A stretch of 49,293 bases of DNA from IMG/VR virus record IMGVR_UViG_3300021368_002262, positions 1 through 49,293 of that record. One strand, written 5' to 3'. Below the pieces are notes generated by a model, which saw only the letters and a program-made list of their open reading frames with translations, was not told the DNA's origin and did no database searches. How positions within the stretch are numbered: position 1 is the stretch's first letter; every line of letters starts with the position of its first letter. The position numbers and the translations under genes were made by a program. Positions 1 to 8,100 of this stretch are shown piece by piece. The stretch is from a virus.

Positions 1-148
1 TGTTGCAAACGAGTCCAGCCAGATCTAATTCATTACCTTTCTGACCAGTTCCTGTCCACATATGCTGACCGTTCAACCAAACGGCACCACATTTCTCGCA
101 CTCTTTCCGTTCCATGGAAAAAGACGATACTTCTTTTGGATCAGTCAT
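1..148 (-). CDS. Partial CxxC-containing conserved phage protein (N-terminus only)
   Basis: The minus-strand reading frame starts at ATG 146-148 and runs off the left edge of the window, giving 49 residues. It begins MTDPKEVSSFSMERKECEKC and contains a CxxC pair (CEKC) followed about 30 residues later by another cysteine (LVCN), which suggests a small zinc-ribbon-like fold completed beyond the window. I chose this start because an in-frame TAG lies 11 codons upstream with no ATG or GTG between, and GAGG lies about 9 bases before the ATG. In T4-like cyanophages a small protein of this kind lies near the terminase genes, so gp17 may follow to the left. Function unknown. Confidence 0.75.
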   Translation of the reverse strand, partial: MTDPKEVSSFSMERKECEKCGAVWLNGQHMWTGTGQKGNELDLAGLVCN

Positions 149-179
149 TTCTGCAGTATCCTCGTGGTAAGGTTTTACC

Positions 180-186
180 TATTTAT
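180..186 (-). promoter_or_regulatory. Putative T4-type late promoter
   Basis: The minus strand reads ATAAATA (caATAAATAggt) in the short spacer between the DUF5872-type gene and the partial CxxC gene, about 30 bases before that gene's ATG. This matches the T4 late-promoter core recognised by gp55-containing RNA polymerase. The intergenic position supports it. Confidence 0.6.
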
Positions 187-208
187 TGTAGCACGTTGTG
201 ACAGTTTG

Positions 209-1372
209 TCAACAATTCCACGCTCTAAGGGATTTAGACAGACGATCGTCTCCAGTATTGTTGGAAGGTTTCTGTCTCTTTCTCATACCCTTCATTCTAG
301 CGCAGAATGATGCCCTACGCTTGTTTCCAACCTTCTTGCTTGGTGCCTTAAGGTCAGATCCTGGATTTTCTCTTTCGTAAGATTTACGTCCTTTTTCGTT
401 GAGTCCTCCAGATTTGTTTTGTCCTTCTTTTTTGGTCCAGGCTGCTCCTTCATTGGTTACCTCTTCCTTTTTTACGCAACGATTGTACGTTTTACCAAAG
501 AGTTTCTGAGAACCTTTCTTCTCATAACCCTTCCAGCACTTTTTTGCTTCATTGGTAACCTCTTCATTCTTAGGACGGCAATCATTTACCAACTTACCAC
601 CCTTCATTTTCATACCCACTTTTTTGTGAGTATCCCAACATGCTTTTGCCTTCTCATTAAATTGTGAGAATGAAATATTACCTTCAAATTCTTCTTTCTT
701 GCTCTTGTTACCCCAGTTTGCAGCGCCAACTTTACGGCACTTGACCAGCGCACCAGATGCATATGCACTTGGCCAAACAGAATAACGAGACTTAACTTTT
801 TTATAGCAAGCGTCCTTTTCGCCTTCATTAAGGTCTTTCTTACCATAATCGCCCTGAGCGTTTGGTTTACCTTTCTTTTTCTTAGCGACACCTGAACCGC
901 CTTTGAAATCTTGGGGATAAGTTGCTTCTGTTTTCACGTTAATTGCCTTACCTTTACGATCGGGATTGGGATCTTTAGCATTCTTACGACGGAATGCCGC
1001 TTCTTCCTCATCCTTATTTAGGTTACGCTTCATTTTACTTGAACCGCACTTGGGTTTAGTTGTTTGTCCTGGTTGCTTGGCACAGGGTTTTCCTGCATAT
1101 TTGCCGCCCAGTTGAACCCAACCAGGCTTGCCATCAGAAGACTTACTCTTGCTAAACCAGTCACGCAAAGAAGAATCACCACTTTTGTTTTCCTCTTTAA
1201 AACCATCACCAGACTTCCATGTTTTTCGTTTCACTTGTTTTTTCTGTGCGAGTTTATTAGCGGTAGCGTACATGACTTCTTTGTCACGATCGCCATAAAG
1301 CTCCTTAAAGCGATGATGATTTTTCTTCATCCCTTTAACGATTCTATCTGCCTCCTGATTAACTGTTGGCAT
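209..1372 (-). CDS. Lys/Cys-rich DUF5872/DUF6321-type phage protein
   Basis: A 387-aa, very basic, cysteine-bearing protein of unknown function. Visible blocks in order: an N-terminal helical Lys-rich part (1-60); a DUF5872-like block (about 67-150) with RDWFSKSKSSDGKPGWVQLG and several Cys; a block near 180-225 containing SRYSVWPSAYASGALVKCRK; two consecutive CW-type repeats (about 235-310) in which Cys-Trp is followed by KKxG and then a second Cys, the second ending FGKTYNRCVKKEE; and a C-terminal DUF6321-like block (about 350-387) with SFCARMKGM and final RAWNC. I recognise these blocks as recurring in marine T4-like phages, usually near terminase and neck genes. Its charge suggests contact with nucleic acid or an acidic virion surface, but this is inference. 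Its ATG lies one base past the TGA of the preceding gene. Confidence 0.8.
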   Translation of the reverse strand: MPTVNQEADRIVKGMKKNHHRFKELYGDRDKEVMYATANKLAQKKQVKRKTWKSGDGFKEENKSGDSSLRDWFSKSKSSDGKPGWVQLGGKYAGKPCAKQPGQTTKPKCGSSKMKRNLNKDEEEAAFRRKNAKDPNPDRKGKAINVKTEATYPQDFKGGSGVAKKKKGKPNAQGDYGKKDLNEGEKDACYKKVKSRYSVWPSAYASGALVKCRKVGAANWGNKSKKEEFEGNISFSQFNEKAKACWDTHKKVGMKMKGGKLVNDCRPKNEEVTNEAKKCWKGYEKKGSQKLFGKTYNRCVKKEEVTNEGAAWTKKEGQNKSGGLNEKGRKSYERENPGSDLKAPSKKVGNKRRASFCARMKGMRKRQKPSNNTGDDRLSKSLRAWNC

Positions 1373-1373
1373 A

Positions 1374-1904
1374 TCACATTCTCTGAATTTCTTCTACGAT
1401 GCAGGTGTTAGTTGCAACAGTAATTTTTATTGCTCTTTTGACGACGGCTTGAGGACCACTGTAAGCATAAGTGTAATCTGCAGAAGCAGCACTAGCGTCC
1501 ACATCAGTTGTAATTGCTCTACCCGTTGCTGCGGTAATTTTTTTGCCAGCGGTACCAGCAGATAAAAATGCACTAGCAATTGCAGGGGATGTTCCATCGT
1601 CTTCTACAGCAATAAAGTCTCCAGAGGAAAATGGGTGGGTGTCACTGAGTTCACCAAGATTTGTTCCGAGTGTATATACGGATGTTGCAGAATCAGTCGC
1701 TTTTACAATTCTAGACTGACCAGGTTTTACACCAGAATTGAGTAAAAGAGGTTGATCTTGGATAACTGTAATTGCAGGACCATCGTTAAACTTAATGGTT
1801 GCATCACCAGCAGTTGCAATCACGCGATAGAATCCAGTTTGTACAACCTGATACTCAGTGCCTGCCGCAACACTATTAGTGCTTAAAACTTTAATTACGG
1901 ACAT
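1374..1904 (-). CDS. Conserved beta-rich virion-associated protein, unknown
   Basis: A 176-aa protein, rich in Thr, Ala, Val and Gly with almost no predicted helix, beginning MSVIKVLSTNSVAAGTEYQV. The first half (YRVIATAGDATIKFNDGP, then PGQSRIVKATDSATSVYTLG) reads like a small all-beta barrel. A less regular Ala/Ser/Thr segment follows, and the end is basic and strand-like. In marine T4-like phages a protein of this type lies just after the small terminase, and I infer a minor virion component. A likely late promoter lies about 27 bases upstream of its start, so it may be expressed separately from gp16. Confidence 0.7.
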   Translation of the reverse strand: MSVIKVLSTNSVAAGTEYQVVQTGFYRVIATAGDATIKFNDGPAITVIQDQPLLLNSGVKPGQSRIVKATDSATSVYTLGTNLGELSDTHPFSSGDFIAVEDDGTSPAIASAFLSAGTAGKKITAATGRAITTDVDASAASADYTYAYSGPQAVVKRAIKITVATNTCIVEEIQRM

Positions 1905-1914
1905 GTCGTGTTAA

Positions 1915-2343
1915 TTAATTCGTGTCCTGATTATTTATCTCCTTTTGCTTCTTCAACATCTTTTGTAATTCCGCTGTAGAGCCAATAAACATAGTGTTAT
2001 TAACCGTAGATGGTCCAGACTTTTTCTCATCAGCATCCAACTCTTTCATTTTCTTTTGAAGATCAATCAACTTATCAGCAGTGTCTGCTACGTTTTTAAT
2101 AAGTTGACCTGCAACTTCATAAGCACGAGGATGATCTGACGCTCGTGCCACATCAAGTATTCCATCTACTGCCTCCTGTCCTTTCATTACTAAGTTGTGA
2201 AGTTGAGCACGACTAATCTCATAGTCTTGCTTGACATCTTCTGTCTCAGACTTCTTTAAAGTCGGTTTTACATTATCAACGTGCTTCTGGAGTTCAGAAG
2301 GTTCTGTTCCAAAAGCATCATTCAGACCATCAAAAGTTCCCAT
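1915..2343 (-). CDS. 16: Small terminase subunit gp16
   Basis: A 142-aa protein (T4 gp16 is 164 aa) located directly after the neck genes 13-14-15, the T4 position of the small terminase. It is mostly alpha-helical and charged: a helical central part (about 40-100) containing RAQLHNLVMKGQEAVDGILD and LIDLQKKMKELDADEKK, then a short C-terminal stretch with STVNNTMFIGSTAELQKMLK. Small terminases form rings that recognise DNA and regulate the large terminase gp17. No enzymatic motif is expected and none is seen. The start overlaps the gp15 stop as TAATG, suggesting translational coupling. The assignment rests on position, size and resemblance to cyanophage gp16. Confidence 0.82.
   Translation of the reverse strand: MGTFDGLNDAFGTEPSELQKHVDNVKPTLKKSETEDVKQDYEISRAQLHNLVMKGQEAVDGILDVARASDHPRAYEVAGQLIKNVADTADKLIDLQKKMKELDADEKKSGPSTVNNTMFIGSTAELQKMLKKQKEINNQDTN
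1932..1938 (-). promoter_or_regulatory. Putative T4-type late promoter
   Basis: ATAAATA on the minus strand (gagATAAATAatc) at the very end of the gp16 coding region, 27 bases before the ATG of the 176-aa gene. Spacing suits a short 5' leader. It overlaps coding sequence, so chance is possible, but the location is right. Confidence 0.5.
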
Positions 2344-3374
2344 TAAATTGCCTCGTCTTGTCCACTAATCGGATTGCGCTTCTTCAAATCAGTAAACTCT
2401 GCCTTGAGTTCACCGAAACCAAAGTCATCTTCAGAATCAAGGAATGCAGCGTCAAGTTCATTGACTAAGTACACGTTTGATCCATTGACGTGCGCTGCTG
2501 CTGCACTATCTTCATGACCCCTGGCTACTGTCAAATTATTACCACTTATCTTAGTAACTCTCATGAGTTCTGTATCAATGTAGATACTATCAAATCTACT
2601 GATACTAGAGGCATCTGCAACAGCGATTAGATTATCATCAGTATCAGTTGCAGAAGTCAACGTAGTTACAACTACACCATCTCTATCTTGCAGAGCAGTG
2701 GGTGTGACTGTATATCGAACTTCTCTTGGTGCTTTATTGACATCAACCTTCGTATACATGTCTGTAATCGCCTTCTTGATAGTCGCAGACTCAGTAACAG
2801 GACCGTAGAGATATGTTTTTACAGTAAAATCTAATGTGTAGATGATCGCTCTACGTTGAGCAAAGTCGCCTTCATAACTATCTTCATAGTCAATACTGTT
2901 CAGAATAATAGGAACATCCTTCGTTTCATTCATCGAAGGAAGTAATTTTACTGATAGATTGTAATGCGGTTGAAAAATGGGAAGGATCTGTTCAATGATT
3001 TGCAAACCATCTTCCTGGTTTTTAGAGATGACACCTACTTCAAAAGTAAGATTATAAGGAACGGGCATGAATACATTTTTATTCTTGGTGCCGCTACTTG
3101 CTACTTTAATTTTTTGTGTAGGTGAAACTTTCCTAGTTCCATCATAACTAATACCTTTGATCTCAAAAGAGATTCTAGGAAGAGTGATCTGAACCCTTTT
3201 ATTAGTAGGGTCTGACATTTGGTCGAGACGCGCCAGGAACTTTTGCTTAGGACCATATGCCAGAGGCACCTTCATCACTTCATCTTGACGACGAAGTTCG
3301 ATATTGTTGAATAAAGTTCCAAACGCAACAATAGTCTTCCTAAAAATTTCGTGATATGAATAATTTCCTAACAT
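2343..3374 (-). CDS. 15: Tail completion / sheath stabiliser gp15
   Basis: A 343-aa homologue of T4 gp15 (272 aa), which forms the hexameric terminator that caps the tail tube and sheath and joins the tail to the neck. The N-terminal two thirds carry the family pattern: YSYHEIFRKTIVAFGTLFNNI (3-23), PLAYGPKQKFLARL (about 38-51), RVQITLPRISFEIKGISYD (about 60-78), then YNLTFEVGVISKNQEDGLQI and LDFTVKTYLYGP. Residues about 235-305 look like an inserted module, with IDTELMRVTKISGNNLTVARG followed by a His-containing turn. The same kind of module occurs in the DUF4815 and giant proteins. Overlaps gp14 and gp16 by TAATG junctions. Confidence 0.9.
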   Translation of the reverse strand: MLGNYSYHEIFRKTIVAFGTLFNNIELRRQDEVMKVPLAYGPKQKFLARLDQMSDPTNKRVQITLPRISFEIKGISYDGTRKVSPTQKIKVASSGTKNKNVFMPVPYNLTFEVGVISKNQEDGLQIIEQILPIFQPHYNLSVKLLPSMNETKDVPIILNSIDYEDSYEGDFAQRRAIIYTLDFTVKTYLYGPVTESATIKKAITDMYTKVDVNKAPREVRYTVTPTALQDRDGVVVTTLTSATDTDDNLIAVADASSISRFDSIYIDTELMRVTKISGNNLTVARGHEDSAAAAHVNGSNVYLVNELDAAFLDSEDDFGFGELKAEFTDLKKRNPISGQDEAI

Positions 3375-4294
3375 TAGATTGTTCCATCAGTAATAGATCC
3401 AACAGTACCGAAAGGATTAGTCTCGGTGAAATCAATAATATCGTTATCGAGAGTCTCGAAATCGTAATTCTGATCGTAGTTACTGTTTTGGTTATTTATC
3501 GTATTATACGATGCAGTAGTCCAAGATGCAGAAGAACTTCCACCAGTAATAGTCTCAGGAATTGTAAAGGTTCCCGAACGATTAATAACAATAAGAGTTC
3601 TTGTAGAACTATCCCAAGACTTAACTTCGGCAGTGACATTTGAAGTTCCACCAGTAACAGTTTCACCAACCGTGAAGTCTCCTGTGCCACCTGCTACGAG
3701 ACCGACAGTAATCGCATTAGCAAAGGCAGTCTCGACAGCATCCAGTTCTGTAATACCAGTGTTGATTTCTTCGTCGCTGTACTCGAAGAGTTCGCATTGA
3801 CATTCCCAAACAAAATTCTTACCGAGTTGATAGAAGGGACGCTCCACTTCTACAAACTTGATTTCAAACAAATGCTTTGTAATAGGGAACCAAATCAGAT
3901 CTCCTTCGTTTGGTCTTCCTTCTGCATTAAGCGTTTCAAGATCGTCAACTTGTGCTTTAAACTTCTCACGGGAGAAAATAAACGTCGTCTTATCTTCGAC
4001 GCGAATTCCAAACTTGCTAAGAAGCTCGCCTTGTCCTTCCCATCCTTCAACATTATTGACATATGCCCTGATCGCCCTCGCACTTTCAAATTTGCCATCA
4101 GAGTCCTCTCCGAAGACCGTATCGCGGTTGACCAGCGTGCGAGGAACGTAGTAAATATCTTGCCCATACATTTCAATAGATTCTACGACAAGGTTTTCCA
4201 TGAACTTCTGCTCCTGAGAAGAAGCATTTGCGTTCAATAAACTAGAGTGATTACTAAAAACGTAATCTTGTGCTGGAGAGTTTTGAAATGCCAT
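3374..4294 (-). CDS. 14: Neck protein gp14 with C-terminal module insertion
   Basis: A 306-aa homologue of T4 gp14 (256 aa), which with gp13 forms the neck ring that closes the filled head and receives the tail. The conserved part includes FMENLVVESIEMYGQDIYYV (31-50), VNRDTVFGEDSDGKFE and NEGDLIWFPITKHLFEIKFV, ending near residue 180 with FVWECQCELFEYSDEEINTG. Residues about 195-265 hold a Gly/Thr/Val module (VGETVTGGTSNVTAEV...SGTFTIPETITGGSSS), apparently foreign to T4 gp14 and similar to modules in the large baseplate proteins. The C-terminal end returns to acidic neck-type sequence (FETLDNDIIDFTETNPFG). It starts one base past the gp13 stop. Confidence 0.9.
   Translation of the reverse strand: MAFQNSPAQDYVFSNHSSLLNANASSQEQKFMENLVVESIEMYGQDIYYVPRTLVNRDTVFGEDSDGKFESARAIRAYVNNVEGWEGQGELLSKFGIRVEDKTTFIFSREKFKAQVDDLETLNAEGRPNEGDLIWFPITKHLFEIKFVEVERPFYQLGKNFVWECQCELFEYSDEEINTGITELDAVETAFANAITVGLVAGGTGDFTVGETVTGGTSNVTAEVKSWDSSTRTLIVINRSGTFTIPETITGGSSSASWTTASYNTINNQNSNYDQNYDFETLDNDIIDFTETNPFGTVGSITDGTI
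3493..3499 (-). promoter_or_regulatory. Possible late promoter inside gp14 (weak)
   Basis: ATAAATA on the minus strand within the gp14 coding region, about 120 bases upstream of gp15. Several such 7-mers are expected by chance in AT-rich DNA, so this is only a candidate for separate gp15-gp16 expression. Confidence 0.25.
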
Positions 4295-4295
4295 A

Positions 4296-5102
4296 TTAGC
4301 CTACCAGATCCAGAGGAGGAATTTCGTAAGTAGAACGAACTTGTTCTTCAAGGTCTTCCTTAAATTTAGAAGCATCATCTAAGATTTTGCGACCATTAAG
4401 TGTGACGCCACCCAACATTTGAATACCATCATACTTACTTAAGTTGCGACCCCATTGCTGTTGAAACAATGCTTCAACATAGTCTTTCAACCAGGAATCG
4501 TTATACATTCCAGTAAAAGTATCAGGATCTTGACGCATCACAACTTCAACTAAAATAAAATCACCCGCTTGCAAATCTGCCCAATCCATATCAAGATAAA
4601 GTCTACCCTGATGCTCATTGAATCGGACCCTACGATTCGCTTGAGAGTTAGTAACAAAATCCAAAGTCTCAAGATATTGAGAAGTCATGAAGTAATGAAG
4701 GATATGTCCATGCGTCATTGCATAGATATCATTCAAAAAGATTTGATACTTGATGTTAAAAATATTCCCAGGAACAATACTAGAAGCACCAATCTGAGTA
4801 TAAACATGATTAACAGCGAGGACGTTTGGCGGGAGTGATACATACTCATTACCTTCTGTCCAATCCGTGCCAGAGATAGCGGATCCTGTCTGAGCTGCCG
4901 TTTTAATTGCATCGGTTACCTCAATTTTGATGAATGCTTTATAACTACCGTTATAATGATATTCCTGATAGTAATCGATAGCCTCTTCAATAAGGTCATC
5001 TAGTTGTTCATCGCATACATTGATGTCGATGGCAGGAAAACCTAATCTACGAAGAGCATAGTTTTTTAACTCAGTTTTAGTTGCGGGTCTAGTTGTTGAC
5101 AT
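4296..5102 (-). CDS. 13: Neck protein gp13
   Basis: A 268-aa protein matching cyanophage-type gp13 (T4 gp13 is 309 aa), partner of gp14 in the portal-proximal neck/head-completion complex. The N-terminus TKTELKNYALRRLGFPAIDI, followed by a Cys and DLIEEAIDYYQEYHYNGSYK, is a strong family signature. Central residues (GNIFNIKYQIFLNDIYAM, MTSQYLETLDFV) and the WLKDYVEALFQQQWGRNLSK helix near 205-225 also fit. The C-terminus is helical (KFKEDLEEQVRSTYEIPP). It follows the large fibre-like gene by six bases and leads into gp14 with a one-base gap, so neck genes 13-16 form a tightly coupled block. Confidence 0.92.
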   Translation of the reverse strand: MSTTRPATKTELKNYALRRLGFPAIDINVCDEQLDDLIEEAIDYYQEYHYNGSYKAFIKIEVTDAIKTAAQTGSAISGTDWTEGNEYVSLPPNVLAVNHVYTQIGASSIVPGNIFNIKYQIFLNDIYAMTHGHILHYFMTSQYLETLDFVTNSQANRRVRFNEHQGRLYLDMDWADLQAGDFILVEVVMRQDPDTFTGMYNDSWLKDYVEALFQQQWGRNLSKYDGIQMLGGVTLNGRKILDDASKFKEDLEEQVRSTYEIPPLDLVG

Positions 5103-5108
5103 TTGTTA

Positions 5109-8100
5109 TCAAGCGAATGAGGAGATAGTGAGAGTAGTAACATCATTTGCACTGATGACCTCTCCTTTCTTGAAGAAACCATCTACATTATCAACGGTGA
5201 TTTGATTAGTACCAAGAGCAGTAATAACACCTGTAGTACCACTGGTTGCACCTGTGACAGTTGCACCGACTTCCATTGTAGTAACATCAGTCAGTGTCAA
5301 GGTTGCATTGGTAGCGACAGTCGCGATATCGACCGTACCACCTGCACCACCTGCCTGAACAATGGTGATTGTCTCACCAGCGACATATCCAGTACCACCA
5401 TTGTTAATTGTAACGTTAGTGATTGCACCAGCAGAAGCAGTGATATCAACAGTCAGAGAGGCAGATCCAGAACCACCTGTTGTTGCCAGAGCAGTTCCAG
5501 TGGTGTAACCTGTACCACCTGTAAGAGTTGCCAAGTTAAAGGAAAGAACCTTACCAGCATTGGGGTTGGTGACTGTAACAGTTTCGCTAACCAAATAACC
5601 AGAACCACCAGCATTAACTGCAGCAGCGGTGATAACACCACCAACGACAGTAGTGTTAACTGTCAGTGAAGAACCTGTACCGCCAGTCGTAGCAACGGCA
5701 GTTCCAGCACTAAATCCACCACCACCGCCGTTAGCGACAGAGGTAGTAACAACAGCACCAGGAGTGGGATCACCAGACAGATTCAGAACCAGAGTGGTAG
5801 TTGTTGCAAGATTGTTGAGCATTGCTCTCAGTTGCTCAAACGCATTATCAAGTTTGGTTTGAACTCTTGCTTCAGTGTAATACTGATTAGTTCCCTCAGC
5901 GAGATCACTTGTAGTCTTATTAGCAAGACTGAGATTTGCACCAGTTGCAGCAGCAACACGGGCATCAGCACGAGCATCTGTATAGTAAAGATTTGAACCT
6001 TCAGCAAGATTTGCAGTAGTCTTAGCAGCAAGACGAGTATCAAAACGTGCATCAGTATAGAAGACGTTTGTGCTGCCTTCAGTAATATTATCAGTATTGA
6101 TATCTGCTTGTGTGACGCTCAGACCACCAGATCCATCATGGGTAATACCTGTACCATATGTGAAGTGAGTTCTGGTTCTTGCAGCGGTAGTAAAGAGATT
6201 CGTAGAACCTTCAGTAACATTATCAGTATTGATATCTGCCTGAGTAACACTCAGAGCACCACTACCATCATGCTCAATACCTGTGCCATAAGTGAAGTGT
6301 GTGCGGGTCCTAGCAGCGGTTGTAAAGAGGTTTGTGGAACCTTCGGTTACATTATCAGTATCGATGTCTGCTTGCGTTACAGTGAGCGTGTAGGTGCCTG
6401 CAGAGTCGTTATATGCCTTAGTAATACCTGTGCCTGCAACGATGAGAGCGTCAACTCTGTCATCAACACGCTCATTAGTGAAGTAAAGGTTAGTTGTACC
6501 TTCAGAAAGAGCATCGGTATCATGATTAGCAATACTGGAAACTGTACCAGTTACATTACCAGTCAGTGCTGCAGTAATTACACCAGCAGCGAAGTTACCA
6601 GATGCATCACGAAGAACCAGGTTATTTGCCGAGTTGTTTGATGTAGAAGCGACGTTGATTGTCGGGTTGCCAGAAACACCATCAGCATTCGTCAGTGTAA
6701 TACCAGAAGATGCTGTGACAGCAAGTGTGCGTCGTGCATAGGTGTTATCAGCAGTTCTAGTAACAAAACCAGTACCCGTCATTGCAGCGAGTGCAGTGAT
6801 ATCTGCATCGCTATAAGATGTTGTAATACTTACGTTGGCAGATCCATTGAAGGATACTGTGCCAGTAACAACACCCTCAAGAATAATGTCTCTCGCAGTC
6901 TCTAAGGTAGTTGCTGTAGAAGCGTTACCAACCAGAGCAGCGGTAATAGTTCCTGCAGCGAAGTTGCCAGAGGAGTCACGATTAACAACTGTAGATGCAG
7001 TGTTTGCAGAAGCAGTTGTCATGCTGTCCAGAAGGTCAGCATTCAGATTGTTGATCTTGTCTGTTGTAGGAATAACCAGAGCAGGACCAGAAGAAACTTG
7101 AGATGTGATCTGACCATCTACAGTCAGGGTGCCATCAATGTTGGCATTGGCATCAACATCAAGAGATGTGCCACTGCCAGTAAGATTGAGACTACCAGCA
7201 CGAAGAGCACCATCTGTACCAGTAAGAACTTCAGAGTTGTTGGTTGCACTTGTCAGGAATGCGAATTGTTGTGCGGATCTGTCGAATCCAAAGAAACCAA
7301 TTTTCGCAGAGCCGTCGTAATAACGGAACTCAACACCACGATCCTTACCGTCGCTAGAGCTCGGTGCTGTGTCACCACCCACAGTAATAATAGGGTCATC
7401 GAGAGTTGTGACCGTAGAATTGACAGTAGTGGTTGTGCCATTGACAGTGAGGTTTCCAGTAACGGTAAGATCAGAAGAAGCAGTTAGATCACCAGTAACA
7501 CCAAGGGTGCCAGCGATTGTAGTATTACCGTTGTCAGTATCAACAGTAAACTTGTCTGCTGCAGAACCGTTTTGAACTTTAAAGAACTTATTATCTGCAG
7601 TAATAGTAACATCATCGTGAGTTACCAGAGCACCAGAGATGTCTGCAGAGTTATTAAGATCCAGAGCACCATTGATTTCGGTAGCACCATAGATTCTTGC
7701 AGCACCACCAACAGCAAGGTTCTTACCAATACCAGCACCACCAGTCAGACGGAATGCACCATCTGCAGCGTATGTACCAGTCAGAGTTTGCTGTGAGTTT
7801 GCAGTCAGAGTTGTGACACCAGATACACCGAATGTGTCGTTGATTTGAGTTGCATCACCAACAGTCAGTGTGCCAATGATGTTTGTATTACCGTTATCAG
7901 TATCAACTTCAAACTTAGCAACTCCAGAACCATTTCTTACAGAGAGAAGTTCGTTAGCAGCATCAACAATCAGAGAATCGTTGATGGTTGTTTGACCTTG
8001 GACAACCAGTGTGCCGTCTGTTGCAATGTTACCTGTAGAAGAGGCAACGGTCATCTTATCCGTACTGCCATTTCTAACCGCAAAGTTAGCATCAACATCA

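Noticed and set aside
3493-3499. Coding-interior ATAAATA matches (3493, 11549, 46704) as firm promoters
   Set aside because: In AT-rich DNA about ten chance matches are expected per strand over this length; only those at gene junctions are supported.
5202-5669. Plus-strand open frames opposite the fibre gene, rich in Cys, Ser and Thr (also 7098-7487, 7845-8492, 6108-6641)
   Set aside because: They are antisense shadows of Gly/Thr/Val-rich coding repeats; stops are rare in the opposite strand of such sequence, no ribosome sites or plus-strand promoters precede them, and their composition follows the sense codons.
6082-6371. CRISPR-like array from regularly spaced repeats
   Set aside because: The repeats are in-frame coding units of 132 bases with no separate unique spacers and no cas genes.
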